Shown here: one piece after another, positions 1 through 7,160 of the stretch
Layout of the letters: every line of letters starts with the position of its first letter
How positions within the stretch are numbered: the stretch's first letter is position 1
DNA from: an uncultured Balneolaceae bacterium
GTDB taxonomy: Bacteria > Bacteroidota > Rhodothermia > Balneolales > Balneolaceae
Assembly: GCA_938003885.1 (NCBI GenBank)
Contig: CALKWT010000238.1
Span: forward strand, 1 to 20,681
Length of the DNA stretch: 20,681 nt
Direction: 5' to 3'
Notes under the pieces: model-generated
Databases searched by the model: none
What the model was told of the DNA's origin: nothing
What the model saw: the letters and a program-made list of their open reading frames with translations, nothing else
Translations under genes and position numbers: made by a program

Positions 1-89
1 TTCAGGAAGTTGTCTTCCGGTACGGTTTTTTTAGGTTTATGGAAGGTGATTATTCAATTAATAATATTTTATTTGTCAATTGCATGAAT

Positions 90-138
90 AAAAGCGCTTT
101 TAGTTTTTTGCAGTCTATGGATTGCATAACAATCTTTG
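90..138 (+). promoter_or_regulatory. Candidate purF promoter with adjacent palindrome
   Basis: TTTG at 107-110 is followed after 20 nt by AATCTTTG at 131-138, which matches the Bacteroidetes -7 consensus TAnnTTTG at five of six fixed positions. Transcription would start about 35 nt before the purF ATG. A perfect 12-bp palindrome AAAAGCGCTTTT (90-101) lies just upstream and could be an operator or chance. The match is imperfect, so this is a tentative call. Confidence 0.35.
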
Positions 139-180
139 TACATTTAGCCGAGCAGAAGAAAGACAAAAAAAATCACTATA

Positions 181-1683
181 ATGTCTGATAAACCTCATGA
201 TTATTGCGGTATTTTTGGAATTTACAATCACCCTGAATCCTCTCTTCTAACCTATTACGGTCTGCATGCCCTGCAACATCGCGGCCAAGAGTCCGCCGGA
301 ATTGTAACTGCTGATTTTAATACAACTAAAAATAAGAACATCATGCCGATGTACAAAGATTTCGGTCTTGTACTATCGGTCTTTGACAAACCGAAGATCC
401 TCTCTGATATCCTGGTAGGAAAGTCGGCAATCGGGCACAATCGTTATTCTACCACCGGATCTGCAAAAAATCCTGCCAATATTCAGCCATTCCGGGTGCA
501 CTACAGGGATGGAAATCTGGCTATTGCCCACAACGGAAATTTGACCAATGCAAAAACTCTCAGAGAGCGTTTCAGAGATGAAGGAGTGCTTTTTCAAAGT
601 ACCTCGGATACTGAACTGATTCTGCATTTGATTTCCCACAGTAGAAAAGAGAACCAGATTGATCAGATTCTGGATGCCCTGCATCAGATTGAAGGGGCTT
701 ATTGCCTGGTTATTCTGACGGATGACTCGCTTATAGCGGTTCGCGACCCGAACGGCTTCAGGCCTCTGGCACTTGGTAAGGTAGATGGAGCGTATACTAT
801 TGCAAGTGAGACCTGTGCTTTTGATATCATAGGAGCAGAGTACATTCGTGATGTGAAACCCGGTGAGGTCCTGGTTATCGATAGAAAAACGATCGAGACT
901 ACAGAGCCAACCTCTTATTTTTTGGAGAAAAAAGAGAATACATCAACCAGCCAGTGTATTTTCGAATATGTCTATTTTTCCAGACCCGACAGCATGATCT
1001 TTGGAGAAATGGTGGATAAAATCAGACGGAACCTGGGCAAACAACTGGCCAAGGAGCATCCACTGGACAGGGTTTTAAAAAACGGTAATTCAGAAAAAAA
1101 ACCGATCATCATCTCCGTACCCGACTCGAGCAATACAGCTGCGATCGGATACGCCCATGAGAATCAAAAGCTGGGTTTTGACTGTAAGTATGATATTGGG
1201 TTTATCAGGAATCATTATGTGGGCCGTACCTTTATATCCCCCGGGCAGAAATCCAGGGAACAGAAGGTGCGTACGAAATACAATACGGTAAAAGGTGTTC
1301 TGGAGGGGCGGTCCGTTATCATCGTTGACGATTCCATTGTCCGTGGTACCACATCCCGGTATCTGGTTGATATGATTCGTGCTGCAAAACCGTATGAGAT
1401 ACACTTTTTGGTCAGCTCTCCGACGATTACCCATCCCTGTTTCTATGGTATGGACTTTCCGGATCCAAATGAACTGATCGCCAACAGATTTAACAGGGAT
1501 ATCGAAGCTATCGCACAGGAAATTGGTGTGGACAGCCTGAGATATCTCTCTCCCGATGGTTTGGTAAATGCCGTTGAAGCTGCGAATGTATCGGAGTATT
1601 CCTACTGTACTGCGTGCTTTACAGGCAAATACCCCGTTCCTGTAGAGTTCGGAATTCAAAAAGAAGAAAACGAATCACTTTGA
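181..1683 (+). CDS. purF: Amidophosphoribosyltransferase (glutamine PRPP amidotransferase)
   Basis: This enzyme catalyses the first committed step of de novo purine synthesis, transferring glutamine-derived ammonia to PRPP to give 5-phosphoribosylamine in the cytosol. The 500-aa protein has an N-terminal Ntn-hydrolase glutaminase domain. Its nucleophile should be Cys9 in the YCGIFGI motif, exposed after removal of an 8-residue propeptide. The C-terminal phosphoribosyltransferase domain carries the PRPP loop VIIVDDSIVRGTT (379-391). Cys259, Cys420, Cys476 and Cys479 (the last two as CTAC) match the four [4Fe-4S] ligands of the Bacillus subtilis-type enzyme, with similar spacing between the last three. 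The start is ATG in an A-rich context with no clear Shine-Dalgarno. The stop codon overlaps the engB start as TGATG, so the two are probably co-translated. It is the first gene of a purF-engB-serA cluster. Confidence 0.97.
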   Translation: MSDKPHDYCGIFGIYNHPESSLLTYYGLHALQHRGQESAGIVTADFNTTKNKNIMPMYKDFGLVLSVFDKPKILSDILVGKSAIGHNRYSTTGSAKNPANIQPFRVHYRDGNLAIAHNGNLTNAKTLRERFRDEGVLFQSTSDTELILHLISHSRKENQIDQILDALHQIEGAYCLVILTDDSLIAVRDPNGFRPLALGKVDGAYTIASETCAFDIIGAEYIRDVKPGEVLVIDRKTIETTEPTSYFLEKKENTSTSQCIFEYVYFSRPDSMIFGEMVDKIRRNLGKQLAKEHPLDRVLKNGNSEKKPIIISVPDSSNTAAIGYAHENQKLGFDCKYDIGFIRNHYVGRTFISPGQKSREQKVRTKYNTVKGVLEGRSVIIVDDSIVRGTTSRYLVDMIRAAKPYEIHFLVSSPTITHPCFYGMDFPDPNELIANRFNRDIEAIAQEIGVDSLRYLSPDGLVNAVEAANVSEYSYCTACFTGKYPVPVEFGIQKEENESL

Positions 1684-2282
1684 TGGAATTTCAGGCCGCA
1701 CAATTTATAACTTCTGCTGTTTCTCTGCAGGATTGTCCTGAGGAGAGTCTTCCGGAATTTTGTTTTGCAGGCCGTTCCAATGTGGGAAAGTCCTCAATAA
1801 TAAACAAACTGACCAATAAGAAGAGATTGGCCAGAACCAGTAACACTCCGGGTAAAACTCAGCAGATGAATTATTATCGTATTGACAACAGGTGTTACCT
1901 GGTGGATCTGCCCGGATTTGGTTTTGCCAAAGTACCTCAGAAGGAACGAATCCGCTGGGGAAAAGATATTCAGAAATATCTGTTGGAACGCTCATCCCTT
2001 GAACTTGTATTCCATCTGGTGGATTGTCGTCACAAGCCAACCAGTCTGGACGAAGAGTTTTTTTACTGGCTGGGAGCGAATGAATTACCGTTTGCCGTCA
2101 TACTCTCAAAATCTGATAAACTCTCCGGAAACAAACTTGCGTCTGCTGTCAGTCAGGTAAAACATATTCTGAAAGATATGAATATCGAGGTACCGGTTCT
2201 CACCGCTTCTGCAGATACCGGCCAAGGGGTTGAAGCGATACAAGACCTGATCCTGGAGTTCCTGGATGATACCCGATCATAA
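1683..2282 (+). CDS. engB: Ribosome-biogenesis GTP-binding protein EngB/YsxC/YihA
   Basis: This is a small TRAFAC-class GTPase needed for late assembly of the large ribosomal subunit. The 199-aa product is the usual family length. Motifs are in order: the P-loop GRSNVGKSS (30-38), the switch-I region with TSNTPGKTQ (52-60), the G3 motif DLPGFG (75-80), a G4 motif SKSDK (142-146, Ser where Thr is commoner) and a G5-like TASADTGQG near the C-terminus. I start it at the ATG at 1683, which overlaps the purF stop by one base. The frame is open further upstream to 1614, but that extension lies within purF and encodes a basic peptide with no family similarity. Translational coupling to purF is likely, and serA follows 26 nt after its stop. 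Confidence 0.95.
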   Translation: MEFQAAQFITSAVSLQDCPEESLPEFCFAGRSNVGKSSIINKLTNKKRLARTSNTPGKTQQMNYYRIDNRCYLVDLPGFGFAKVPQKERIRWGKDIQKYLLERSSLELVFHLVDCRHKPTSLDEEFFYWLGANELPFAVILSKSDKLSGNKLASAVSQVKHILKDMNIEVPVLTASADTGQGVEAIQDLILEFLDDTRS

Positions 2283-2308
2283 AAACGTAAACCCGTAAAA
2301 AAATAATC

Positions 2309-3898
2309 ATGTCGTTTAAAGTACTACTATTAGATAATGTTGACCCCATCTGTGCAACCATATTTGAAGAGAGGGGATTTGAAACCAACACACCCGGGAA
2401 ATTGACACTGGATGAGCTCAAAGCGATACTTCCTGACTATCACGCCATGGTGGTGCGTAGTTCCACAACTGTAGACAAAGATCTGTTAAAGCACGCTCCT
2501 AACCTTCAGATCATTGGACGTGCCGGTGTAGGTGTGGATAATATTGATATTAAGGCAGCGACTTACAAAGGTGTTCTGGTTATGAATACGCCGGACGGGA
2601 ATACCATCTCAACCGCAGAACACACCTGCGGAATGATCATCGCACTTGCCCGGAATATTCCGCAATCCTCGGCCCGGGTGAAAGGAAAAGGATGGGACCG
2701 GAAAGCTTTTATGGGAACAGAAGTGCATGGGAAAAAGCTGGGAATTGTCGGACTTGGAAAAATCGGCTCTGAAGTGGCACTTCGGATGAAAGAATTTGGT
2801 ATCGAACTCTACGCCTATGATCCGTTTACTACAAAAGAGCATGCACAGTCTTTGGGCGTAACTCTTGTGGAACTGGATGAACTGCTTGGGCTCTCAGACT
2901 TTCTGACTGTTCATACGCCTCTTACTGACAAAACCAGGGACCTGGTATCTCTGAAAAATTCGGACAAGCTCAAGAAAGGAATCCGTTTGATCAACTGTGC
3001 AAGGGGAGGGATTTACAATGAAATGGACCTGAAACCCTTGATTGAACAGGGAATCGTCGCCGGGGTGGCTTTGGATGTATACAGTACTGAACCTCCGACG
3101 GAAGAACTCTATGATGCCCTGGATCATCCTGCAATTATTACCACACCGCATCTTGGGGCATCAACGGAAGAGGCACAGGAGAAAGTGGCTGTGCAGATCG
3201 CCCAGCAGATATCCGATGCCCTGGAAAACAAGAGTTATAAAGGGAGTTTGAACAGCAAGTCGATCTCCCTTTTGACGAATGCAGAAGTACAGCCCTTTGT
3301 GGAGCTGGCAGAAAAACTTGGAAAAGTATCAGGACAGCTGATGCCGAGGAATTCAACAGATTTCTCTTTTGAATATACAGGACTCTGCGCTCGTTATGCC
3401 GACGTGCTGACAGATGCTATTTTGAAAGGAATGCTGGCGCGCTATGTGGATGATGCTGTCAACCTGATCAATGCGCGACATTATGCAGAGGAGCGCGGGT
3501 ATAAAATCAGTGAAACTACGAAAAGTGAGGATCGGAACTATCAGGATCTGATTACCGTCAAGCTTGGCGACAGCGATTACTATGCACAGCTCTCCGCAAC
3601 GGTTTTCGGTGTGGGTGATTACCGAATTGTAGAGATTGACGGATTTGGAATTGAACTCCGGCTGGAGGGAGACATTCTGATGTATCAGAATCAGGACAGG
3701 CCTGGTATGCTTGCATCGGTGGCATCCACCCTGGCAGCTAAAAATGTAAATATTGGAGCGTTGAGCCTGGGACGTGAAGGCAAGGGTACGAATGCCATTA
3801 CTGCTGTAATCGTGGATAAGAAGCTCAATGATGATGAACTTCAAAGCATTGTGGATATCGAAGGAGTTCACAATGTAAAATATATTTCATTAAGTTAA
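2309..3898 (+). CDS. serA: D-3-phosphoglycerate dehydrogenase (long form with ACT domain)
   Basis: This enzyme oxidises 3-phosphoglycerate to 3-phosphohydroxypyruvate with NAD+, the first step of serine synthesis. The 529-aa length and layout match the long class typified by Mycobacterium and mammalian enzymes. A split substrate-binding domain surrounds the Rossmann nucleotide-binding domain (GLGKIG at 148-153). The expected catalytic residues are Arg232 (NCARGG), Glu261 and His281 (TTPHLGAST). An intervening domain covers roughly 315-450, and a C-terminal ACT domain runs from about 455 (motif QDRPGMLASV). The ACT domain suggests feedback by serine, although the class varies in this. It is the third gene of the cluster, 26 nt after engB. 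Serine feeds glycine and one-carbon units into purines, which fits the location next to purF, but the functional link is inference. Confidence 0.96.
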   Translation: MSFKVLLLDNVDPICATIFEERGFETNTPGKLTLDELKAILPDYHAMVVRSSTTVDKDLLKHAPNLQIIGRAGVGVDNIDIKAATYKGVLVMNTPDGNTISTAEHTCGMIIALARNIPQSSARVKGKGWDRKAFMGTEVHGKKLGIVGLGKIGSEVALRMKEFGIELYAYDPFTTKEHAQSLGVTLVELDELLGLSDFLTVHTPLTDKTRDLVSLKNSDKLKKGIRLINCARGGIYNEMDLKPLIEQGIVAGVALDVYSTEPPTEELYDALDHPAIITTPHLGASTEEAQEKVAVQIAQQISDALENKSYKGSLNSKSISLLTNAEVQPFVELAEKLGKVSGQLMPRNSTDFSFEYTGLCARYADVLTDAILKGMLARYVDDAVNLINARHYAEERGYKISETTKSEDRNYQDLITVKLGDSDYYAQLSATVFGVGDYRIVEIDGFGIELRLEGDILMYQNQDRPGMLASVASTLAAKNVNIGALSLGREGKGTNAITAVIVDKKLNDDELQSIVDIEGVHNVKYISLS

Positions 3899-3912
3899 AT
3901 TTTCGGGCCTGA

Positions 3913-3997
3913 GGAGCAGAGGCTTGAAGATTTTAGTCGAAAGCCGAAAACAGACCGATCCATACAGGTGTTTCCGGCATATAGAATCTTCTGCTCC
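3913..3997 (+). other. Nested inverted repeat, possible structured 3' UTR or small RNA
   Basis: The outer helix is GGAGCAGA (3913-3920) with TCTGCTCC (3990-3997). After a 7-nt bulge it continues as AGATT (3928-3932) with AATCT (3985-3989). An inner helix pairs GCCGAAAACA (3943-3952) with TGTTTCCGGC (3969-3978), nine of ten positions, closing a 16-nt loop. No U-tract follows, so this is not a standard terminator. It starts 15 nt after the serA stop. The strand is assumed from serA. Confidence 0.45.
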
Positions 3998-4093
3998 ATT
4001 TACCGAATGGTTCAACTACTGATTCAGTCAGGGATTCAAAAAAGGGTGGGTTCCGGTTAACGGAAATCCTCCCCGATCCCCGTTATATAATCT

Positions 4094-4126
4094 GGGTACC
4101 CGGCGACGATCTGCCGGGCATAACCC
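4094..4126. other. GC-rich hairpin
   Basis: CCCGGC (4099-4104) pairs perfectly with GCCGGG (4113-4118) around an 8-nt loop, and GGGT (4094-4097) can pair with ACCC (4123-4126) outside it. No T-run follows on either side. It is one of several hairpins in this gene-free stretch. Confidence 0.45.
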
Positions 4127-4150
4127 GGATCAAACCCTCTATATATTCAC

Positions 4151-4171
4151 TTCGCTCTGAAGCAGTGCGAA
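4151..4171. other. Compact hairpin
   Basis: TTCGC (4151-4155) pairs with GCGAA (4167-4171) and CTG (4157-4159) with CAG (4163-4165). One T-T mismatch separates the two helices, and the loop is AAG. Its role is unknown. Confidence 0.4.
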
Positions 4172-4392
4172 TCTGGCTCATCCAACGATCTCGCCCGGGG
4201 GTATCCTGCCTCTGTTTCGATTCGTAATTTTACTCTTCATATGGTATCGGATTCTGGTTGGATCAGGTTCTGTCAAAGCAGTAAGAAGATGTTTTTCCTT
4301 GTTCATTAGCAAAGGTTTACCAGAATCTTTCACTCTTTTCCTATTCGGATACAAAAATGAGGAAACTTATACCGGTTATGAACCTGTAAAGT

Positions 4393-4400
4393 TACTTTTG
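4393..4400 (+). promoter_or_regulatory. Promoter -7 box for the AI-2E family gene
   Basis: TACTTTTG is an exact match to the Bacteroidetes-type -7 consensus TAnnTTTG and lies 68 nt before the ATG at 4469. A matching -33 TTG is not obvious (only TTAT at 4367-4370). The same octamer occurs upstream of pepF at 11031-11038. Confidence 0.45.
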
Positions 4401-4468
4401 TGTTGGGAAACTATCCGCGGGAAACTGTATTATCCAATTTAAAAACTTCAGGGTAGACTATAGAGCCG

Positions 4469-5602
4469 ATGACACACTCAAATGATTGGTATGTAAAATA
4501 TGCTTATGCTCTGGCAGCCATCGTACTTACGATCTATGCGATGATCACTGCCAAGGCGATAGTGGTTCCTTTCCTTTTCGCGATATTTATCTCAATTCTG
4601 TTGACTCCGCTGGCGGGATGGCTCGAAAAGTACAGGATCCCCCGGGTTATCTCTTCCCTGGTCGCGATCACTGTCGCCGTTCTTGTTCTGTTTGGAGTGG
4701 GCTTTTTCTTCTATACCCAGATGACTGCCTTCGTAAATGATTCAGACACCATTATAATGCGTCTGGAAGAGTTGCTGTTTTCAGTGGATGAATTTCTATC
4801 ATCTTGGTTTGCCTTTGAAGAGGAGATCAATCTGGAAAGGATAGTAGTGGAACTCCTTGAATATATTCAGGCCAATATTGCCTCCCTTAGCAGGGGTATA
4901 AGCAGTGCAGCATCGGTCATCACCAATGTATTTCTGGTTCCGGTATTCATTTTCCTTATCCTTCTGTTCAGAAGTCAATTGAAAAACTTTGTCATGATGG
5001 CTTTTGGTGGTGATAACCCTTCCAGACACAGAAGGGTACGGGTTATCATTATAAAAATCAGGGTGCTGATACAGAACTACATTACCGGCGTTCTGATCGT
5101 GATCGTTATCCTCTCCTTTCTTAACTCCATTATGCTGTTGGTTATCGGTGTGGAGCACGCAATCTTTTTCGGTGTTTTTGCTGCAATGTTAAACATCATA
5201 CCGTTTGTTGGCCCACTTCTCGGCTCTATTCTTCCGATAGTTTATTCCCTGATTACTATGGATTCGCTTATCTATCCGTTAATTATCATGTTGGGATTTT
5301 ATGTGATTCAGCTATTTGAAGGAAATCTTTTTACTCCAACGATTGTTGGAAGCCAGGTAAGTATGAATGCTCTCGCAACACTTCTTCTTCTTTTCATAGG
5401 TGGACAGATCTGGGGGTTATCCGGAATGATCCTGTTTATTCCGATTGGAGCCATCATGAAAATAATATTTGATGAAGTGGAGTCTCTGCAGCCGTTTGGG
5501 TATGTGATGGGAAGGAGAGCTGAAGATAAGAGTGAGCAGAGAAGCAGACTGGCCAGGAAAGTCAGTGAGCTGGCCGAAAAATCGAAACCTGTTTCTGATT
5601 AA
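4469..5602 (+). CDS. AI-2E family transporter / PerM-YdiK-type membrane protein
   Basis: This is an inner-membrane protein of 377 aa with about eight hydrophobic segments: two at 12-49, one at 60-82, a long soluble stretch 86-145, then segments near 148-168, 205-226, 229-262, 268-285 and 300-333. The family-typical motif NIIPFVGPLLG (242-252) and the late motif GLSGMILFIPI (316-326) place it in the AI-2E transporter family (Pfam PF01594). Members include E. coli TqsA, proposed to export autoinducer-2, and proteins linked to Na+/H+ exchange or permease functions, so the substrate cannot be assigned here. The C-terminal tail is charged (Arg/Lys/Glu-rich) and cytoplasmic by expectation. The gene stands alone on the plus strand and converges with the oxidoreductase gene. 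A -7 box lies at 4393-4400. Confidence 0.88.
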   Translation: MTHSNDWYVKYAYALAAIVLTIYAMITAKAIVVPFLFAIFISILLTPLAGWLEKYRIPRVISSLVAITVAVLVLFGVGFFFYTQMTAFVNDSDTIIMRLEELLFSVDEFLSSWFAFEEEINLERIVVELLEYIQANIASLSRGISSAASVITNVFLVPVFIFLILLFRSQLKNFVMMAFGGDNPSRHRRVRVIIIKIRVLIQNYITGVLIVIVILSFLNSIMLLVIGVEHAIFFGVFAAMLNIIPFVGPLLGSILPIVYSLITMDSLIYPLIIMLGFYVIQLFEGNLFTPTIVGSQVSMNALATLLLLFIGGQIWGLSGMILFIPIGAIMKIIFDEVESLQPFGYVMGRRAEDKSEQRSRLARKVSELAEKSKPVSD

Positions 5603-5657
5603 CAGGCAATACAGGCAGATCAAGGAAGAGGAAGGGAAACAGGTTGGTGGCTGTCAT

Positions 5658-5718
5658 AAAAACAGGTGAGATGTGAACGGCCCCGACAAGCATCAGAGCA
5701 GCCGGGGCCTCATCTCAC
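5658..5718 (-). terminator. Intrinsic terminator of the Gfo/Idh/MocA gene
   Basis: On the plus strand GTGAGATG (5666-5673) pairs with CATCTCAC (5711-5718), and GGCCCCG (5679-5685) with CGGGGCC (5703-5709), around a 17-nt loop. Read on the minus strand, this 15-bp, very stable stem is followed three bases later by TTTTT (5658-5662 on plus). It lies 26 nt after the oxidoreductase stop. No T-run follows in the plus direction, so it mainly serves the minus-strand gene but may also block read-through from the convergent AI-2E gene. Confidence 0.85.
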
Positions 5719-5744
5719 ATACAAATTTAGCTACTCACAGATTA

Positions 5745-6995
5745 TTAGTAAAGTACCTCAGCACCTTTCCCCTGGGCAATCAGCGAACGGTAACTCTTTA
5801 GTTCTTCCTGAACTTTCTGATCCGTAAGATCCAGAGTTACCCCTTTTTCAGCTGCCATGTACGCTGCCTGCACCAGATAAGTCACCTGTACACCATAGTC
5901 AAAGTTGAGGAATGCGTCTTTTCCATTTAGGAAAGAGTTAACCATATCCCGTGTTTCTGTGGTATAACCGTAGAGATCCGCTTCATTTGGCTGAACAGCG
6001 AGCAGGCCGCGGGTGGCGGTGGACTTCTCAAGAGCTGTTTCCGCGTCCGCTACCGAACTGGCTGCTTCGTCTCCCACAAATATTTCAACAGGTGAAATAA
6101 GGGTATTCACCTCCATAGCATAACCCGGGCCCAAAGCATCCATGGAGAGTCTCATGCCCTGTTTGTCATACATCCAGGAATCAGTAAATTGAGATTTAAC
6201 CAGTTGGCCTGTTTCAGGGTTCTTATAGGTAATAATACCGGTCGCGAAATCTTCAGCCGGTGCTTTAGAGTAATCAACTCCGTAGGTATCCATCAGAACT
6301 TTCTGGTATTTAGGCTGACCCCATTTTAAGAGAGAGGTGTCGCACTGTACCGAAACAGGCTCCAGAAAGAGAAGGTCTTTGTCTTCCGGGGTGAGGATAT
6401 AGCGTCCGACTGCAATACTGTGGCACCCCATATCGGACAGTACACCACCGCCCTGGCGCACAGGATCCCAAAACCAGCTGTTGTGAGGTCCCGCATGCTC
6501 TTCCGTACTCCGGGCGAGTGTAAAGGGCCCCATCGCCCGCTGTTGCGGCCTGAGCTGATGCAGAGCGTTATTGATGACATTCATATGGAGCTGATTTTCG
6601 AAATAAGCGGTGAGCAGATTGGCCTCCTTCGCAAGGTCCGCCATCCGCTGAGCTTCTGCAAGGGTCCGGCCCAGTGGCTTTTCACAGATGACGCCCTTGA
6701 GCGGTGCCCCTTCTTTTACCGCATCCGCAATCTCTTCCATAACAGCGAGACGGGTGTAATTTGGGGAATAGATCGCAATTGCATCACAGTGGTTGCACAT
6801 CTCCTTTACCGTGGAGTAGAGCACTGGTTCTCCCAGTCCATTCTTTTTGGCATACTCTGCGAGCTTTTCTGCACCTCCACGGTCATAAATAGCCGTCAGC
6901 TCGACGTCTCGTACCTGGGTCAAAGCGACAGTGAGGAATTGGGCAATAAACCCAGAGCCTACATATCCGATTCTCAACGGTTTTTTTCTATTCAT
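5745..6995 (-). CDS. Gfo/Idh/MocA family NAD(P)-dependent oxidoreductase
   Basis: The 416-aa protein has an N-terminal Rossmann fold with GYVGSGFIAQF (10-20) for the dinucleotide. It has the family's EKP signature (CEKPLGR, Glu105-Lys106-Pro107) and, in the C-terminal substrate domain, GGGVLSDMGCHSI (182-194), where Asp188 and His192 fit the usual D-x-x-x-H catalytic region. Members oxidise or reduce sugars, inositols and related polyols, and sequence alone does not give the substrate. There is no signal peptide and no Tat motif, so I expect it in the cytosol, unlike many Bacteroidota relatives that are exported. It starts with ATG at 6995. The kgd gene lies upstream on the same strand, but a strong terminator separates them, so it is probably transcribed separately. 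No neighbouring sugar-transport or catabolic genes indicate a pathway. Confidence 0.9.
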   Translation of the reverse strand: MNRKKPLRIGYVGSGFIAQFLTVALTQVRDVELTAIYDRGGAEKLAEYAKKNGLGEPVLYSTVKEMCNHCDAIAIYSPNYTRLAVMEEIADAVKEGAPLKGVICEKPLGRTLAEAQRMADLAKEANLLTAYFENQLHMNVINNALHQLRPQQRAMGPFTLARSTEEHAGPHNSWFWDPVRQGGGVLSDMGCHSIAVGRYILTPEDKDLLFLEPVSVQCDTSLLKWGQPKYQKVLMDTYGVDYSKAPAEDFATGIITYKNPETGQLVKSQFTDSWMYDKQGMRLSMDALGPGYAMEVNTLISPVEIFVGDEAASSVADAETALEKSTATRGLLAVQPNEADLYGYTTETRDMVNSFLNGKDAFLNFDYGVQVTYLVQAAYMAAEKGVTLDLTDQKVQEELKSYRSLIAQGKGAEVLY

Positions 6996-7054
6996 AGTGA
7001 GATAATTATAAGAGTTGGTTAGCTGTTGTTGTTGTAACTATGGTAGTTCTGATC

Positions 7055-7092
7055 AAAAAAAGAGGACCCCGGACAGTAGTATCTCCGGGGCC
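7055..7092 (-). terminator. Intrinsic terminator of kgd
   Basis: Read on the minus strand, a GGCCCCGGA / TCCGGGGTCC stem (one bulged A, 10-nt loop) is followed by TC and seven T. On the plus strand these are the A-run 7055-7061 and the stem 7064-7092. It is a textbook intrinsic terminator 69 nt after the kgd stop, so the oxidoreductase downstream likely needs its own promoter between 6996 and 7054. I could not identify that promoter. Confidence 0.9.
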
Positions 7093-7160
7093 ACAATGGG
7101 TAAAGTGGTTCCTGTCAGTGTGACCAGGTTCCTATCAAACATCCATGCTGGAAGTTCTGC

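Larger units (their letters stand above)
3899..4468. other. Gene-free, hairpin-rich intergenic stretch (serA to AI-2E gene)
   Basis: No reading frame longer than about 22 codons from an ATG was found on the plus strand. The region instead holds a series of inverted repeats (3913-3997, 4045-4075, 4094-4126, 4151-4171, and a long-range 6-bp pair 4181-4186/4257-4262), then a -7 promoter box at 4393-4400 for the next gene. I see no intrinsic terminator with a U-tract right behind serA. Confidence 0.7.

Noticed and set aside
5..32. Terminator of an upstream gene (GGAAG/CTTCC hairpin with T7)
   Set aside because: The stem is only 5 bp and the T-run begins 7 nt after it; the upstream gene is outside the window.
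1090..1659. 189-codon minus-strand frame
   Set aside because: Antisense to well-conserved purF; the product resembles no family.
1614..1682. Upstream extension of engB in the same frame
   Set aside because: It lies inside purF, encodes a basic peptide unlike EngB, and the ATG at 1683 overlapping the purF stop gives the normal family N-terminus.
4035..4075. Minus-strand terminator (stem around TTCCG/CGGAA followed by TTTTTT)
   Set aside because: No minus-strand gene ends near it and most of the outer stem is mismatched, so I keep it only as one of the hairpins of the region.
6420..7022. 200-codon plus-strand frame
   Set aside because: Antisense to the Gfo/Idh/MocA gene, whose motifs are clear; no ribosome-binding site.
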